Made by a program: the position numbers and the translations under genes. This document shows positions 43,979 to 52,167 of a stretch of DNA of 64,000 bases, one piece after another (within the stretch, counting starts at the first letter, position 1; each line of letters begins with the position of its first letter). The stretch is from Nocardia albiluteola. GTDB lineage: Bacteria; Actinomycetota; Actinomycetes; Mycobacteriales; Mycobacteriaceae. The notes beneath the pieces were generated by a model that worked only from the letters and a program-made list of their open reading frames with translations, searched no databases and had not been told where the DNA came from. The stretch covers positions 1 through 64,000 of the forward strand of contig NZ_JAHKNI010000008.1 of the NCBI RefSeq assembly GCF_018860155.1, written 5' to 3'.

Positions 43979-44006
43979 GCATGGCGTGCGTGAACGCACG
44001 CCATGC
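43979..44006. terminator. 13-bp perfect hairpin between convergent TerD and GMC genes
   Basis: gcatggcgtgcgt is followed after two bases by its exact complement acgcacgccatgc. It starts 20 bases after the TerD gene stop and about 45 bases from the end of the opposing gene, so it can terminate both. Confidence 0.8.
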
Positions 44007-44051
44007 AAAGTTGCATCGACTGCCGAAAATGGCCGCTTTTTCGAGCGGCAC

Positions 44052-45773
44052 TCAGGCGCTGTCGCGGTTGGTGATCTCCACGATGGGCAGGACCAGGGCG
44101 GCGGGGGCCGAGGCCGGGACGACCGGTGTGTTCGGTGCGACGGGGGAAATCCGCTCGTAGGCCGCGCCCTGGGCGGGCCGGGTGTCCTGCTCGCCCTTGT
44201 TCGGCCACATCGCCGCGGCGCGCTCGGCCTGGGCGGTGATGGTGAGCGAGGGGTTCACGCCGAGGTTGGCCGAGACCGCCGCGCCGTCGACCACGCTCAG
44301 GGTCGGGTAGCCGTAGACCCGGTGATACGGGTCGATCACGCCGTGCTCCGGATCGGCGCCGATCGGCGCGCCGCCGAGGAAGTGCGCGGTGAGCGGGATG
44401 TTGAACACCTCGCCCCAGCTCCCGCCCGCGACGCCCCCGATCTTCTCCGCCACGCGCCGGGTCACGTCGTTGCCCGCCGGGATCCAGGTCGGATTCGGTT
44501 GGCCGTGGCCCTGTTTCGAGGTCATCCTGCGCCCGCCGAGCAGCCCGCGCTTGGTGTAGGTGGTGATGGAGTTGTCGAGATTCTGCATGACCAGCGAGAT
44601 GATGGTGCGCTCACTCCAGTGCCGGACGTTGGCCATGGTGAGCAACTGCGCCGGATTGCACAGCACCACCCAGAGGAAGCGTAGCCAGCGCGGGATGCGC
44701 CCGCCGCCGTCGACCATCAGCGTCTGCAACAGGCCCATCGCATTGGAGCCCCGGCCGTAGCGCACCGGCTCGATGTGGGTGTCGGGGGTGGGGTGGATCG
44801 AGGAGGTGATCGCCACGCCCCGGGTGAAATCGACGTCCGGATCGACCGTGCGGGTGGCCGCGCCGACGATCGATTCGGAGTTGGTGCGGGTCAGCTCACC
44901 CAGCCGCGGCGAGAGACCGGACAGAATTCCCCTGTCCCGCATGGCGAACAGCAGCTGCTGCGTGCCCCGGGTGCCCGCGGCGAGCACAACGTGCGAGGCG
45001 GTGAACGACCTGGGAGACTTGCGGATCCAGGCCCCGGTGCGCTCGGTGTCGATCCGCCACGTGCCCGCGGCCGACGGGTGCACCGCGGTGACCGTGGTGA
45101 GCGGGAAGACCTGTGCCCCGGCCTTTTCCGCGAGATACAGGTAGTTCTTGACCAGGGTGTTCTTGGCGCCGTGACGGCAGCCGGTCATGCATTCGCCGCA
45201 TTCGATGCAGCCGGTGCGTTCCGGGCCCGCGCCGCCGAAATACGGGTCCGGGACGGTCTTCCCGGCCTCGCCGAAGTACACCCCGACCGGTGTCTGCACG
45301 AAGGTGCCCCCGACGCCCATGTCGTCGGCGACCTGTTTGAAGACCTCGTCGGCGGGGGTCATGTGCGGATTGCGCACCACGCCGAGCATCTTGGTGGCCT
45401 GCTCGTAGTAGGGCGCGAGCTCGGCATGCCAGTCGGTGATGTCGCGCCACTGTGGATCGGCGAAGAACGGCGCCGGCGGAACGTAGAGGGTGTTGGCGTA
45501 GTTGAGCGAGCCGCCGCCCACGCCCGCGCCGCCCAGGATCAGCACGTCGCGCAGCAGATGGATGCGCTGGATGCCGAAGCAGCCGAGCTTGGGGGCCCAG
45601 ATGAACTTGCGGAGATCCCAGCTGGTCTCGGGCAGCTCGTCGTCGGCGAAACGGCGCCCGGCCTCGAGGATGCCGACCCGATACCCCTTCTCGACAAGTC
45701 GCAGCGCGGTGACGCTGCCGCCGAATCCGGAGCCGACGACTAGCACGTCGAAATCGGTATCCCGCTGGGTCAT
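44052..45773 (-). CDS. GMC-type oxidoreductase, ChoD-like
   Basis: This FAD-dependent oxidoreductase (573 residues) resembles the actinobacterial ChoD group once linked to cholesterol oxidation. It has the dinucleotide motif VVGSGFGGSVTALRL, the FAD-region ILGGAGVGGGSLNYANTLY and the C-terminal NPSLTITAQAERAA. A four-cysteine cluster, CIECGECMTGCRHGAKNTL near residue 188, has the spacing of a ferredoxin-type Fe-S site. No signal peptide is seen. A TetR gene is divergent, with palindromes between them, so it is probably regulated locally. A sterol or other alcohol substrate is inference from family. Confidence 0.87.
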   Translation of the reverse strand: MTQRDTDFDVLVVGSGFGGSVTALRLVEKGYRVGILEAGRRFADDELPETSWDLRKFIWAPKLGCFGIQRIHLLRDVLILGGAGVGGGSLNYANTLYVPPAPFFADPQWRDITDWHAELAPYYEQATKMLGVVRNPHMTPADEVFKQVADDMGVGGTFVQTPVGVYFGEAGKTVPDPYFGGAGPERTGCIECGECMTGCRHGAKNTLVKNYLYLAEKAGAQVFPLTTVTAVHPSAAGTWRIDTERTGAWIRKSPRSFTASHVVLAAGTRGTQQLLFAMRDRGILSGLSPRLGELTRTNSESIVGAATRTVDPDVDFTRGVAITSSIHPTPDTHIEPVRYGRGSNAMGLLQTLMVDGGGRIPRWLRFLWVVLCNPAQLLTMANVRHWSERTIISLVMQNLDNSITTYTKRGLLGGRRMTSKQGHGQPNPTWIPAGNDVTRRVAEKIGGVAGGSWGEVFNIPLTAHFLGGAPIGADPEHGVIDPYHRVYGYPTLSVVDGAAVSANLGVNPSLTITAQAERAAAMWPNKGEQDTRPAQGAAYERISPVAPNTPVVPASAPAALVLPIVEITNRDSA

Positions 45774-45817
45774 GTTCTCGCTCCTCGAGGGGGTTTGTCG
45801 GCGATGACCGGGGTAAC

Positions 45818-45868
45818 GCTACTACCAAGTAGCCTTCGGTTGCTGCAGTAGACATGCAATAAACCGAA
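45818..45868. promoter_or_regulatory. Two palindromes in the GMC/TetR divergent promoter
   Basis: A 6-bp dyad (gctact-acca-agtagc, 45818-45833) is followed by a 7-bp dyad with a 20-base spacer (ttcggtt at 45835-45841, aaccgaa at 45862-45868). Both lie between the divergent GMC and TetR genes. They are candidate operators for the TetR protein; which one is used cannot be told by eye. Confidence 0.5.
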
Positions 45869-45927
45869 CGGAAGGAAGCACTGATAATATTTGCGTGCAC
45901 CGCTCTCTGTATGGCACAGTGGAGAGC

Positions 45928-46638
45928 ATGACCGCCACTACGCCCCGTGCGCGGGCCCGCGCACGCACCATGGAGGACATTGTCCGGATCGGCCGCGAAC
46001 ACCTCGCGATCCACGGCGCCGCGGCGCTGTCGTTACGGGCGGTCGCCCGCGACCTGGGGGTGGTGTCGTCGGCGGTGTACCGGTACGTGCGCAGCCGGGA
46101 CGAACTGCTGACCCTGCTGGTCGTCGACGGCTACTCCGAACTCGCCGACGCGGTCGACGCCGCGCTGGCCGCCGCACCGGACGATCCGCTACGGCGCTTC
46201 CGGGCCGTGGCCCGCGCGCTGCGCGAGTGGGCGGTCGCCGAACCGGCCCGCTACGGATTGCTGTACGGCACACCGGTTCCCGGATACGAGGCGCCCGCCG
46301 AGCAGACCGTCGCGCCGGGCGTGCGCGTGGTGGGCACCATGCTGCAGATCGCCGAGGCGGCTTACCGCACGGGCGCCCTGACCGCACCGGATCCGGAGCC
46401 GCCGGTGGCGGAGGCGCTGTCCGGCGACCTCGGCCGTATTCGCGACGAGATGGGCATTGCGACGCCGGACTGGGTGCTGACCCGGGCGATCTCGGTGTGG
46501 AGCGGGCTGATCGGCGCGGTGAGCGCGGAGGTCTTCGAGATGTTCGGCGGCGACAGCTTCACCGACCCGGCGGACGTTTTTGAGCATCAGATCGGCAACC
46601 TGGCCGCCATGCTGGGATTTTCCGCACCTTTTGACTGA
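45928..46638 (+). CDS. TetR family transcriptional regulator
   Basis: The regulator has 236 residues from the ATG at 45928, chosen because GGAG lies just upstream and the family's basic start follows (TPRARARARTMEDIV). The helix-turn-helix is LSLRAVARDLGVVSSAVYRY with VRSRDELLTLLV, and the effector domain is of the WHG-like class (WAVAEPARYGLLYGTPVPGYEAP). It is divergent from the GMC oxidoreductase gene and probably controls it. Confidence 0.9.
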   Translation: MTATTPRARARARTMEDIVRIGREHLAIHGAAALSLRAVARDLGVVSSAVYRYVRSRDELLTLLVVDGYSELADAVDAALAAAPDDPLRRFRAVARALREWAVAEPARYGLLYGTPVPGYEAPAEQTVAPGVRVVGTMLQIAEAAYRTGALTAPDPEPPVAEALSGDLGRIRDEMGIATPDWVLTRAISVWSGLIGAVSAEVFEMFGGDSFTDPADVFEHQIGNLAAMLGFSAPFD

Positions 46639-46693
46639 TTTTCCGCGCGGCTGGCAATCCTGCAGCAGCCGGAGTGTGAGATCGTAGGACGCG

Positions 46694-48604
46694 ATGAAAG
46701 ACGACACCCAGCCGAACCCGGCCGTCGACTCTCCGTCCGAAGACCGCGACGGGGCTGAGGCGTCACGGGACGAGGCGCACGCGGAGCGGTCGTACGTGGC
46801 GCCGACACCCGCCGAGCGCGCCCGTCGGTGGGCGTCGCCGCCCGTCGAGCCCGCGGACGGCCCCGGCCCGGCCGAGGGCGCCCCCGCCGAAAGTGCCGCG
46901 CGCACGGAGAGTTCCGTGCCCGCCGGTAGCCCGGTGCTCGCCGACATCGCGGGCGACACCGGAAACGCTCCCATCTCGGCCCTCGCCGTGGTGCGCTCGG
47001 GCCGCCGCGCCGGTCGCCGAACCCCCCGTCCGCGTGGTACTTCCGCGCCCCGTGCCGCGAAACGGTGGGGGGCCTTGAAGATCGCGGGCCGGTCCCTGGC
47101 CGCGCTCAGCGCCGTCGCGGTCATGGCGGGCACCGGCGCCCTGTATTACGCCGAGCGCAGCGTGAATCAGGGCTTCACCCGTTCCTTCGCGATCAGCAAG
47201 CAGGACGCCGCGGCCCTCGACGGCGACCTGAACATCCTGCTCATCGGCCTGGACACCCGCAAGGACCAGAACGGCCGGGACCTGCCGAAGAACGTGCTGG
47301 ACCAGCTGCACGCCGGAGACGGCCAGGAGGGCGGCTACAACGCCAATTCGCTTATCCTGGTGCACATTCCGAAGGATCTGAAGTCGATCACCGCCTTCTC
47401 CATCCCGCGCGACGACTACGTGCCCGTGTCCGGAATACCCGGCTACAACCACGCCAAGATCAAGGAGGCGTACGGGCTGAAGAAGGCCGCGGTGGAGGAC
47501 AAGCTGATCGATCAGGGCGTGAAGGATCCGGTCGAGCTGGAACAGAAGGGCCGCGAGGCCGGACGCGAATCGATCGTCGCGAATGTCAAGGCGCTGACCG
47601 GCGTTCCGATCAATCGATTCGCCGAGATCTCGCTCGTGGGCTTCTACGATCTGGCCAACATCCTGGGCGGGGTCGACGTCTGCCTGAACCACGCGGTCGA
47701 CGACACGTACTATTCCGGGTCGGTGTTCCCGGCCGGTCGCCAGCATCTGGACGCGGCGAACGCGCTGTCGTTCGTGCGTCAGCGGCATGGCCTGGACAAC
47801 GGCGACCTCGATCGCACCCACCGCCAGCAGGCGTTCCTGACCTCGGTGGCCAAGCAGTTGAAGGATTCCGGGACGCTCACCGATCTCGGCAAGCTGCAGG
47901 CCCTGGTCGACACCGCACAGAACGATATCGTGCTCTCGCAGGGCTGGAATCTGCTGGATTTCGCGCAGACGATGGGCAAGACGGGTTCGATGCCGATTCA
48001 GTTCCGCACGCTCCCGATCAAGGGCTACGACGTCATCGACGATCAGGACGTCAATATCGTGGACATCCCATCGATCCGCAAGACGGTGCGCGCGGCGTTC
48101 GGGGTGCGGGCCCCGCAGTCGACGACCCCGAAGGCGATGCCCACCGGCATCGTGGACGTCCTCAACGCAGGCGCGGGCACCGGGGTGGCCGGGAAGGTGT
48201 CGGCCGCGTTGGCGGCCAAGGGATTTCACACGGGCCACGTCGGCAACGCGAACTACTCCGACGGCTCGACCTCGGTGGTCTACTTCGGCTCGGGCGCGGA
48301 CACCGCCGCCGAGCAGGCCGCGGACATGCTGGGCGGCCTGCCCACCGCGGCCTCCTCCGGCGTCCCGGACGGGCACGTGCGGATCGTGATCGGCAGCGAC
48401 TTCACGATGCCGGACGGGCTGACGGCCGCGGATTCCGCCACCGGCAGCGATTCCGCCGCGAGCACCGATTCTTCGTCGAGCGCCGCCGACAGCGAAACAT
48501 CGTCGTCGAGCTCGACCTCGGTCAGCACCTCCGCCAACCCGAATGCCGACTCCGGCAAGCCGGTGACCACCACGATCGGATCCGACATTCCCTGCGTGAA
48601 TTGA
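46694..48604 (+). CDS. LytR-CpsA-Psr family cell-wall glycopolymer ligase with LytR_C domain
   Basis: LCP enzymes transfer lipid-linked polymers such as arabinogalactan to peptidoglycan at the outer membrane face. The 636-residue protein has a long disordered cytoplasmic N-terminus (1-125), one membrane helix at about 130-150, and the LCP domain at about 178-430. That domain has LNILLIGLDTRKDQ, FSIPRDDYVPV and ALSFVRQRHGLDNGDLDRTHRQQ, which hold the conserved Arg/Asp residues. A LytR_C domain follows (about 475-565: GIVDVLNAGAGTGVAGKV), then a Ser-rich tail. It precedes the LexA-family gene by 45 bases. Confidence 0.92.
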   Translation: MKDDTQPNPAVDSPSEDRDGAEASRDEAHAERSYVAPTPAERARRWASPPVEPADGPGPAEGAPAESAARTESSVPAGSPVLADIAGDTGNAPISALAVVRSGRRAGRRTPRPRGTSAPRAAKRWGALKIAGRSLAALSAVAVMAGTGALYYAERSVNQGFTRSFAISKQDAAALDGDLNILLIGLDTRKDQNGRDLPKNVLDQLHAGDGQEGGYNANSLILVHIPKDLKSITAFSIPRDDYVPVSGIPGYNHAKIKEAYGLKKAAVEDKLIDQGVKDPVELEQKGREAGRESIVANVKALTGVPINRFAEISLVGFYDLANILGGVDVCLNHAVDDTYYSGSVFPAGRQHLDAANALSFVRQRHGLDNGDLDRTHRQQAFLTSVAKQLKDSGTLTDLGKLQALVDTAQNDIVLSQGWNLLDFAQTMGKTGSMPIQFRTLPIKGYDVIDDQDVNIVDIPSIRKTVRAAFGVRAPQSTTPKAMPTGIVDVLNAGAGTGVAGKVSAALAAKGFHTGHVGNANYSDGSTSVVYFGSGADTAAEQAADMLGGLPTAASSGVPDGHVRIVIGSDFTMPDGLTAADSATGSDSAASTDSSSSAADSETSSSSSTSVSTSANPNADSGKPVTTTIGSDIPCVN

Positions 48605-48649
48605 GCAGCCGGGCGCTTCCCTCGCAGTGACGGCGTTTAGGATTCCGGC

Positions 48650-49309
48650 GTGACCGGATTCGACGACGATGCCTTCGAGCACCTCGACACCTCGACGTTG
48701 CCGCCGCGGCAGCAGCGGATTCTGGTGGCCATCCGGGATTCGGTGGTGCGGCACGGGTATCCGCCCAGCACGCGGGAGATCGGGCAGGCGGTGGGGCTGC
48801 GGTCGGCCTCGACCGTGTCGCGGCATCTGAAGGCGCTGGAGGACAAGGGTTTTCTGCGCCGCAGCGACAGTGTCAGCCGGCCCATCGACGTGCGATTGTT
48901 TCTGCGGGGTACGGCCGCGCCGGAGCGGGACGGCGACTCGGTGGACGTGCCGGTGGTCGGCGATATCGCGGCCGGTACGCCGATCCTCGCGCAGGAGCAC
49001 GCCGAGGACGTCATGACGCTGTCCCGTCAGCTGGTGGGGCGCGGCACGGTCTTCGGGCTGCGCGTGCGCGGCGATTCGATGATCGACGCGGCGATCTGCG
49101 ACGGCGATATCGTCGTGGTGCGCCGCCAGCAGGAGGCCCAGTCGGGGGAGATCGTGGCCGCGATGATCGACGGCGAGGCGACGGTGAAGGTATTCCGCCG
49201 CCGCAACGGGCACGTATATCTCGAGCCCCGAAATCCCGCGTACCAGGTCATCGACGGTGATTCCGCGATGGTGCTGGGAAAGGTCGTTTCGGTGATGCGC
49301 CGAATGTGA
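48650..49309 (+). CDS. lexA: LexA family repressor/protease
   Basis: This 219-residue protein has a winged helix at about 17-80 (RHGYPPSTREIGQAVGLRSA) and a C-terminal S24 autoprotease domain. The cleavage-site Ala-Gly lies in DIAAGTPI, the catalytic Ser in RGDSMIDAAICDGD, and the Lys in GEATVKVF. RecA-stimulated self-cleavage and SOS control follow from the family. The recognition helix and the segment after it differ from the usual mycobacterial LexA (STVSRHLKALEDKGFLRR rather than STSSVAHQL) and the linker is shorter, so it may be a second LexA. No consensus SOS box was seen upstream. The start is GTG. Confidence 0.85.
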   Translation: MTGFDDDAFEHLDTSTLPPRQQRILVAIRDSVVRHGYPPSTREIGQAVGLRSASTVSRHLKALEDKGFLRRSDSVSRPIDVRLFLRGTAAPERDGDSVDVPVVGDIAAGTPILAQEHAEDVMTLSRQLVGRGTVFGLRVRGDSMIDAAICDGDIVVVRRQQEAQSGEIVAAMIDGEATVKVFRRRNGHVYLEPRNPAYQVIDGDSAMVLGKVVSVMRRM

Positions 49310-49448
49310 GATATGGGCGAATTCACTCGGGGCCGCGAATCGCATTGTTGTGTGAAACATGGCCGGTTCGCTGAACGATTATCGGTGAACTAGAGTTCCG
49401 GTCGAGAGTTCGGCTGGTAAAGGCAGGGTCGGGACAACGGAGGTTTAC

Positions 49449-50510
49449 GTGGGACGTCGGATTCGGATCGCAACGGCTGCTGTCGCAGCCCTGTTCGCGG
49501 GGTTATCGACGGTGGTGGCGGCGGGACCGGCGGCGGCCGCGACCGATCCGCTGATCGCCTCGGGCCACCCGGCGGCCAGCCCGGTCGCGCCGGATGGCTC
49601 CAAACTCTTCGACTTCGCCGTGGTCGACGGCCAGCATCTGAAGCTGAGCGTGTTCTCCGCCGCGATGAACAAGCCGGTCAGCGTCGAGGTGCAGCGCCCC
49701 AAGGACGCGTCGGTGCCGCGCCCGACGCTGTATCTGCTCAACGGCGCCGGCGGCGGCGTGGACAACGCCAGCTGGGACGCGCAGGCCCCCGAGGCGCTGA
49801 AGTTCATGTCGGACAAGAACGTGAACGTGGTGCAGCCCATCGGCGGCGCCTGGAGCTACTACGCGGACTGGCGCGCGAGCGACCCCAACCTCGGGGTGAA
49901 CAAGTGGCAGACGTTCTTCACCCAGGAGCTGCCGCCGATCGTCAACGGCGTGCTGAACACCAACGGCGTCAACGCGATCGCGGGCCTGTCCACCTCGGGC
50001 ACCTCGGTGCTGGAGCTGGCCATCGCCAAGCCGGGCCTGTACAAGTCGGTCGCCGCGTACAGCGGGTGCGCGCAGATCAGCGACCCGATCGGCTACCGGT
50101 TCGTGAACCTGGCCGTGAACGTCTGGGGCGGCGGCAACACCGTCAACATGTACGGCCCCGAGCACGACCCGATGTGGGCCGCGCACGACCCGTATGTGCA
50201 CGCCGACCAGCTGCGCGGCCTGAACCTGTTCGTCTCGAGCGGCTCCGGCCTGCCGGGCAAGTGGGACACCCTCAACGGCCAGTACGCGCTGCCGGGCGTC
50301 GGCGGCCTGGCCAACCAGCTCATCATCGGCGGCGTGATCGAGGCCGCGGTCAACGGCTGCAGCCACAACCTGCAGGCCAAGCTGAACCAGCTGGGCATCC
50401 CGGCGACGTACGACTTCACCCCGACCGGCACCCACTCGTGGGGTTACTGGCACGACGACCTGATCAAGTCGTGGCCGGTGCTGGCGAAGGGCCTGGGCCT
50501 GCCCGCGTAA
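49449..50510 (+). CDS. Secreted antigen-85-type mycolyltransferase/esterase
   Basis: The 353-residue exported enzyme starts with a Sec signal peptide (about 1-31, ending AAGPAAAA). An alpha/beta-hydrolase of the Ag85 family follows. The nucleophile Ser is in AGLSTSGTSVLELA. The oxyanion region is TLYLLNGAGGGVDNASW, and the catalytic His is in the GTHSWGYWHDDL block near the C-terminus. Such enzymes load mycolic acids onto trehalose and arabinogalactan. The start is GTG at 49449. A strong hairpin follows the gene. Confidence 0.9.
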   Translation: MGRRIRIATAAVAALFAGLSTVVAAGPAAAATDPLIASGHPAASPVAPDGSKLFDFAVVDGQHLKLSVFSAAMNKPVSVEVQRPKDASVPRPTLYLLNGAGGGVDNASWDAQAPEALKFMSDKNVNVVQPIGGAWSYYADWRASDPNLGVNKWQTFFTQELPPIVNGVLNTNGVNAIAGLSTSGTSVLELAIAKPGLYKSVAAYSGCAQISDPIGYRFVNLAVNVWGGGNTVNMYGPEHDPMWAAHDPYVHADQLRGLNLFVSSGSGLPGKWDTLNGQYALPGVGGLANQLIIGGVIEAAVNGCSHNLQAKLNQLGIPATYDFTPTGTHSWGYWHDDLIKSWPVLAKGLGLPA

Positions 50511-50543
50511 GGGTTGCGTCTCACCCCTGAAGTACTGCACAGC

Positions 50544-50577
50544 GATGCCCGGCGCCGACTGATCGGCGCCGGGCATC
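50544..50577. terminator. 15-bp perfect hairpin
   Basis: gatgcccggcgccga and its exact complement flank the loop ctga. Further pairing (gcacagc / gctgtgc, with a two-base bulge) extends the stem. It lies between the convergent mycolyl esterase and GH1 genes. Confidence 0.85.
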
Positions 50578-50592
50578 GTGCTGTGCGGGCGG

Positions 50593-51939
50593 CTACGCCG
50601 CAGGATGAACGCCCCAGGTGGACAGCGGAACCGGATGGTCGCAGCTGCTCGGCGGGTCCACCTTCGAGCAGGCGACCGGTGCCCTGGTCGGGCGGTATCC
50701 GGCGGGTACGCCGCCGTTGCGGGTGAGTGCCGCGTATGCCTCGACCGCGTCGGTCGGCGTGCGGGTCAGGCCCGAATCGGTGGTGACATTCACGGTGTAC
50801 AGGCCGAAACGCGGTGTGTAGCTGCCCCATTCGTAGTTGTCGGTGAGGCTCCAGTAGTTGTAGCCGATCAGGTTCATGCCGTCGGCCTTGGCGCGCTGCA
50901 GCCAGTAGACGGTGTCGCGCAGATGGTCCGCGCGGGTGTAGCCGTCCGGGCGGGGCTTGCCGTTCTCGGTCGGCATGCCGTTCTCCACCACGTACAGCGG
51001 CTTGCTCGGAAACAGCTTGGCGTAGTGGTTGAGTGCGTAGTAGATGCCCTCGGTCTGCAGCGGCAACTGCCACATGCCGGGCGCCCCGGCCGAGCTGCCC
51101 GCGGCGGTGGTGCCCGGGTCCGGGCCGAAATAGTAATCCACGCCCAGGAAGTCGAGCTTGGCGGCGACCCTGTCGACGAACGGCTGGTTCACCTGGGCCT
51201 CGGCGCCGGGGACGAAGCCGAGATTGCTGGTCACCATGGCGTTGGGCTGATTCTGGTGGATGAAGTCGTAGATCTCGTTGTGCGCCTGCGCGAGGCGGTC
51301 CCGCATCGCGGGGGCGTCGTCCTGTTTCAGGGCGCCGATGCGCAGCTCGGTGCCGATGTAGGCCGAGGGCTCGTTGATCGTGACCCAGATCGGATTGCGG
51401 GATGCGTAGCGGCCCACCACCTTCCGGGCGTTGTCCAGCCAGTCCTGCACCATGCCCGGATTGCGCCAGGCGCCGCGATCCGCGGCCCAGGCCGGATAAA
51501 CCCAGTGGTCCAGGGTGAGCATCGGGCGCATGCCCGCGCTCACGATGGCATCGACGATGCGGTCGTATCCGGCGAACGCGGAGTCGTCCCAGGCGCCCGG
51601 GTGTGGTTGCACGCGTGCCCATTCGATGCTGATGCGGTATACCTTCACGCCCAGCTGTGCGGCATGCGTGACGTCGTCGGAGTAGTAGTCCAGGAACCGC
51701 ACCGCGTCCAGATAGGGATCGGCCTTGCCGGTGGCGATGTATCGGGTCCAATTGCTTTCGGGCGCATGGCCTTCGGTCTGAAAGCCGGACGAAGCCACGC
51801 CCCAGAGGAATTCGTCGCCGAGCGCGGGCAGTTCGCCGCGCGGGGCGGGCGGTGCGGCCGCCGCGCGGACGGACGCCAGTAGCGCCGCGGCCGCGGCCGT
51901 GCCCGCGGCCAAGAACTGCCGACGGTTCAACTGTCGCAT
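50593..51939 (-). CDS. Exported GH1-family beta-glycosidase (Tat signal)
   Basis: The 448-residue product begins with a twin-arginine signal (NRRQFLAAG followed by an Ala-rich stretch). The GH1 barrel follows, with the acid/base Glu in WVTINEPSAY and the nucleophile Glu in YVVENGMPTENG. The motif GYNYWSLTDNYEWG also fits GH1. The start is ATG at 51939, which places the Arg pair near residues 6-7. Export suggests action on extracellular or cell-wall glycosides. The C-terminal 30 residues carry two Cys that may form a disulfide outside the cell. Confidence 0.9.
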   Translation of the reverse strand: MRQLNRRQFLAAGTAAAAALLASVRAAAAPPAPRGELPALGDEFLWGVASSGFQTEGHAPESNWTRYIATGKADPYLDAVRFLDYYSDDVTHAAQLGVKVYRISIEWARVQPHPGAWDDSAFAGYDRIVDAIVSAGMRPMLTLDHWVYPAWAADRGAWRNPGMVQDWLDNARKVVGRYASRNPIWVTINEPSAYIGTELRIGALKQDDAPAMRDRLAQAHNEIYDFIHQNQPNAMVTSNLGFVPGAEAQVNQPFVDRVAAKLDFLGVDYYFGPDPGTTAAGSSAGAPGMWQLPLQTEGIYYALNHYAKLFPSKPLYVVENGMPTENGKPRPDGYTRADHLRDTVYWLQRAKADGMNLIGYNYWSLTDNYEWGSYTPRFGLYTVNVTTDSGLTRTPTDAVEAYAALTRNGGVPAGYRPTRAPVACSKVDPPSSCDHPVPLSTWGVHPAA

Positions 51940-52167
51940 ACAGCTAAGCGTAGCTGCGTAATTGCTGAAAACTCGGTCGGGCGACCCCGTGTCGCCTGAC
52001 GGCTGAATCGCGAGCGCGGGTGCTCCCACGGTGCGCCGGCCCGCGTCGGCGGCGGGCCGGTCGGTGGAGGGCAGCGCTGCCGACGAGTGCGGCAGCGCTG
52101 CCGGTGCGAGCGTGTGCAACGGCGAGGGTGCCGATCCCCGCGGCCGTCCGGCCGGGATCGACGCAGC

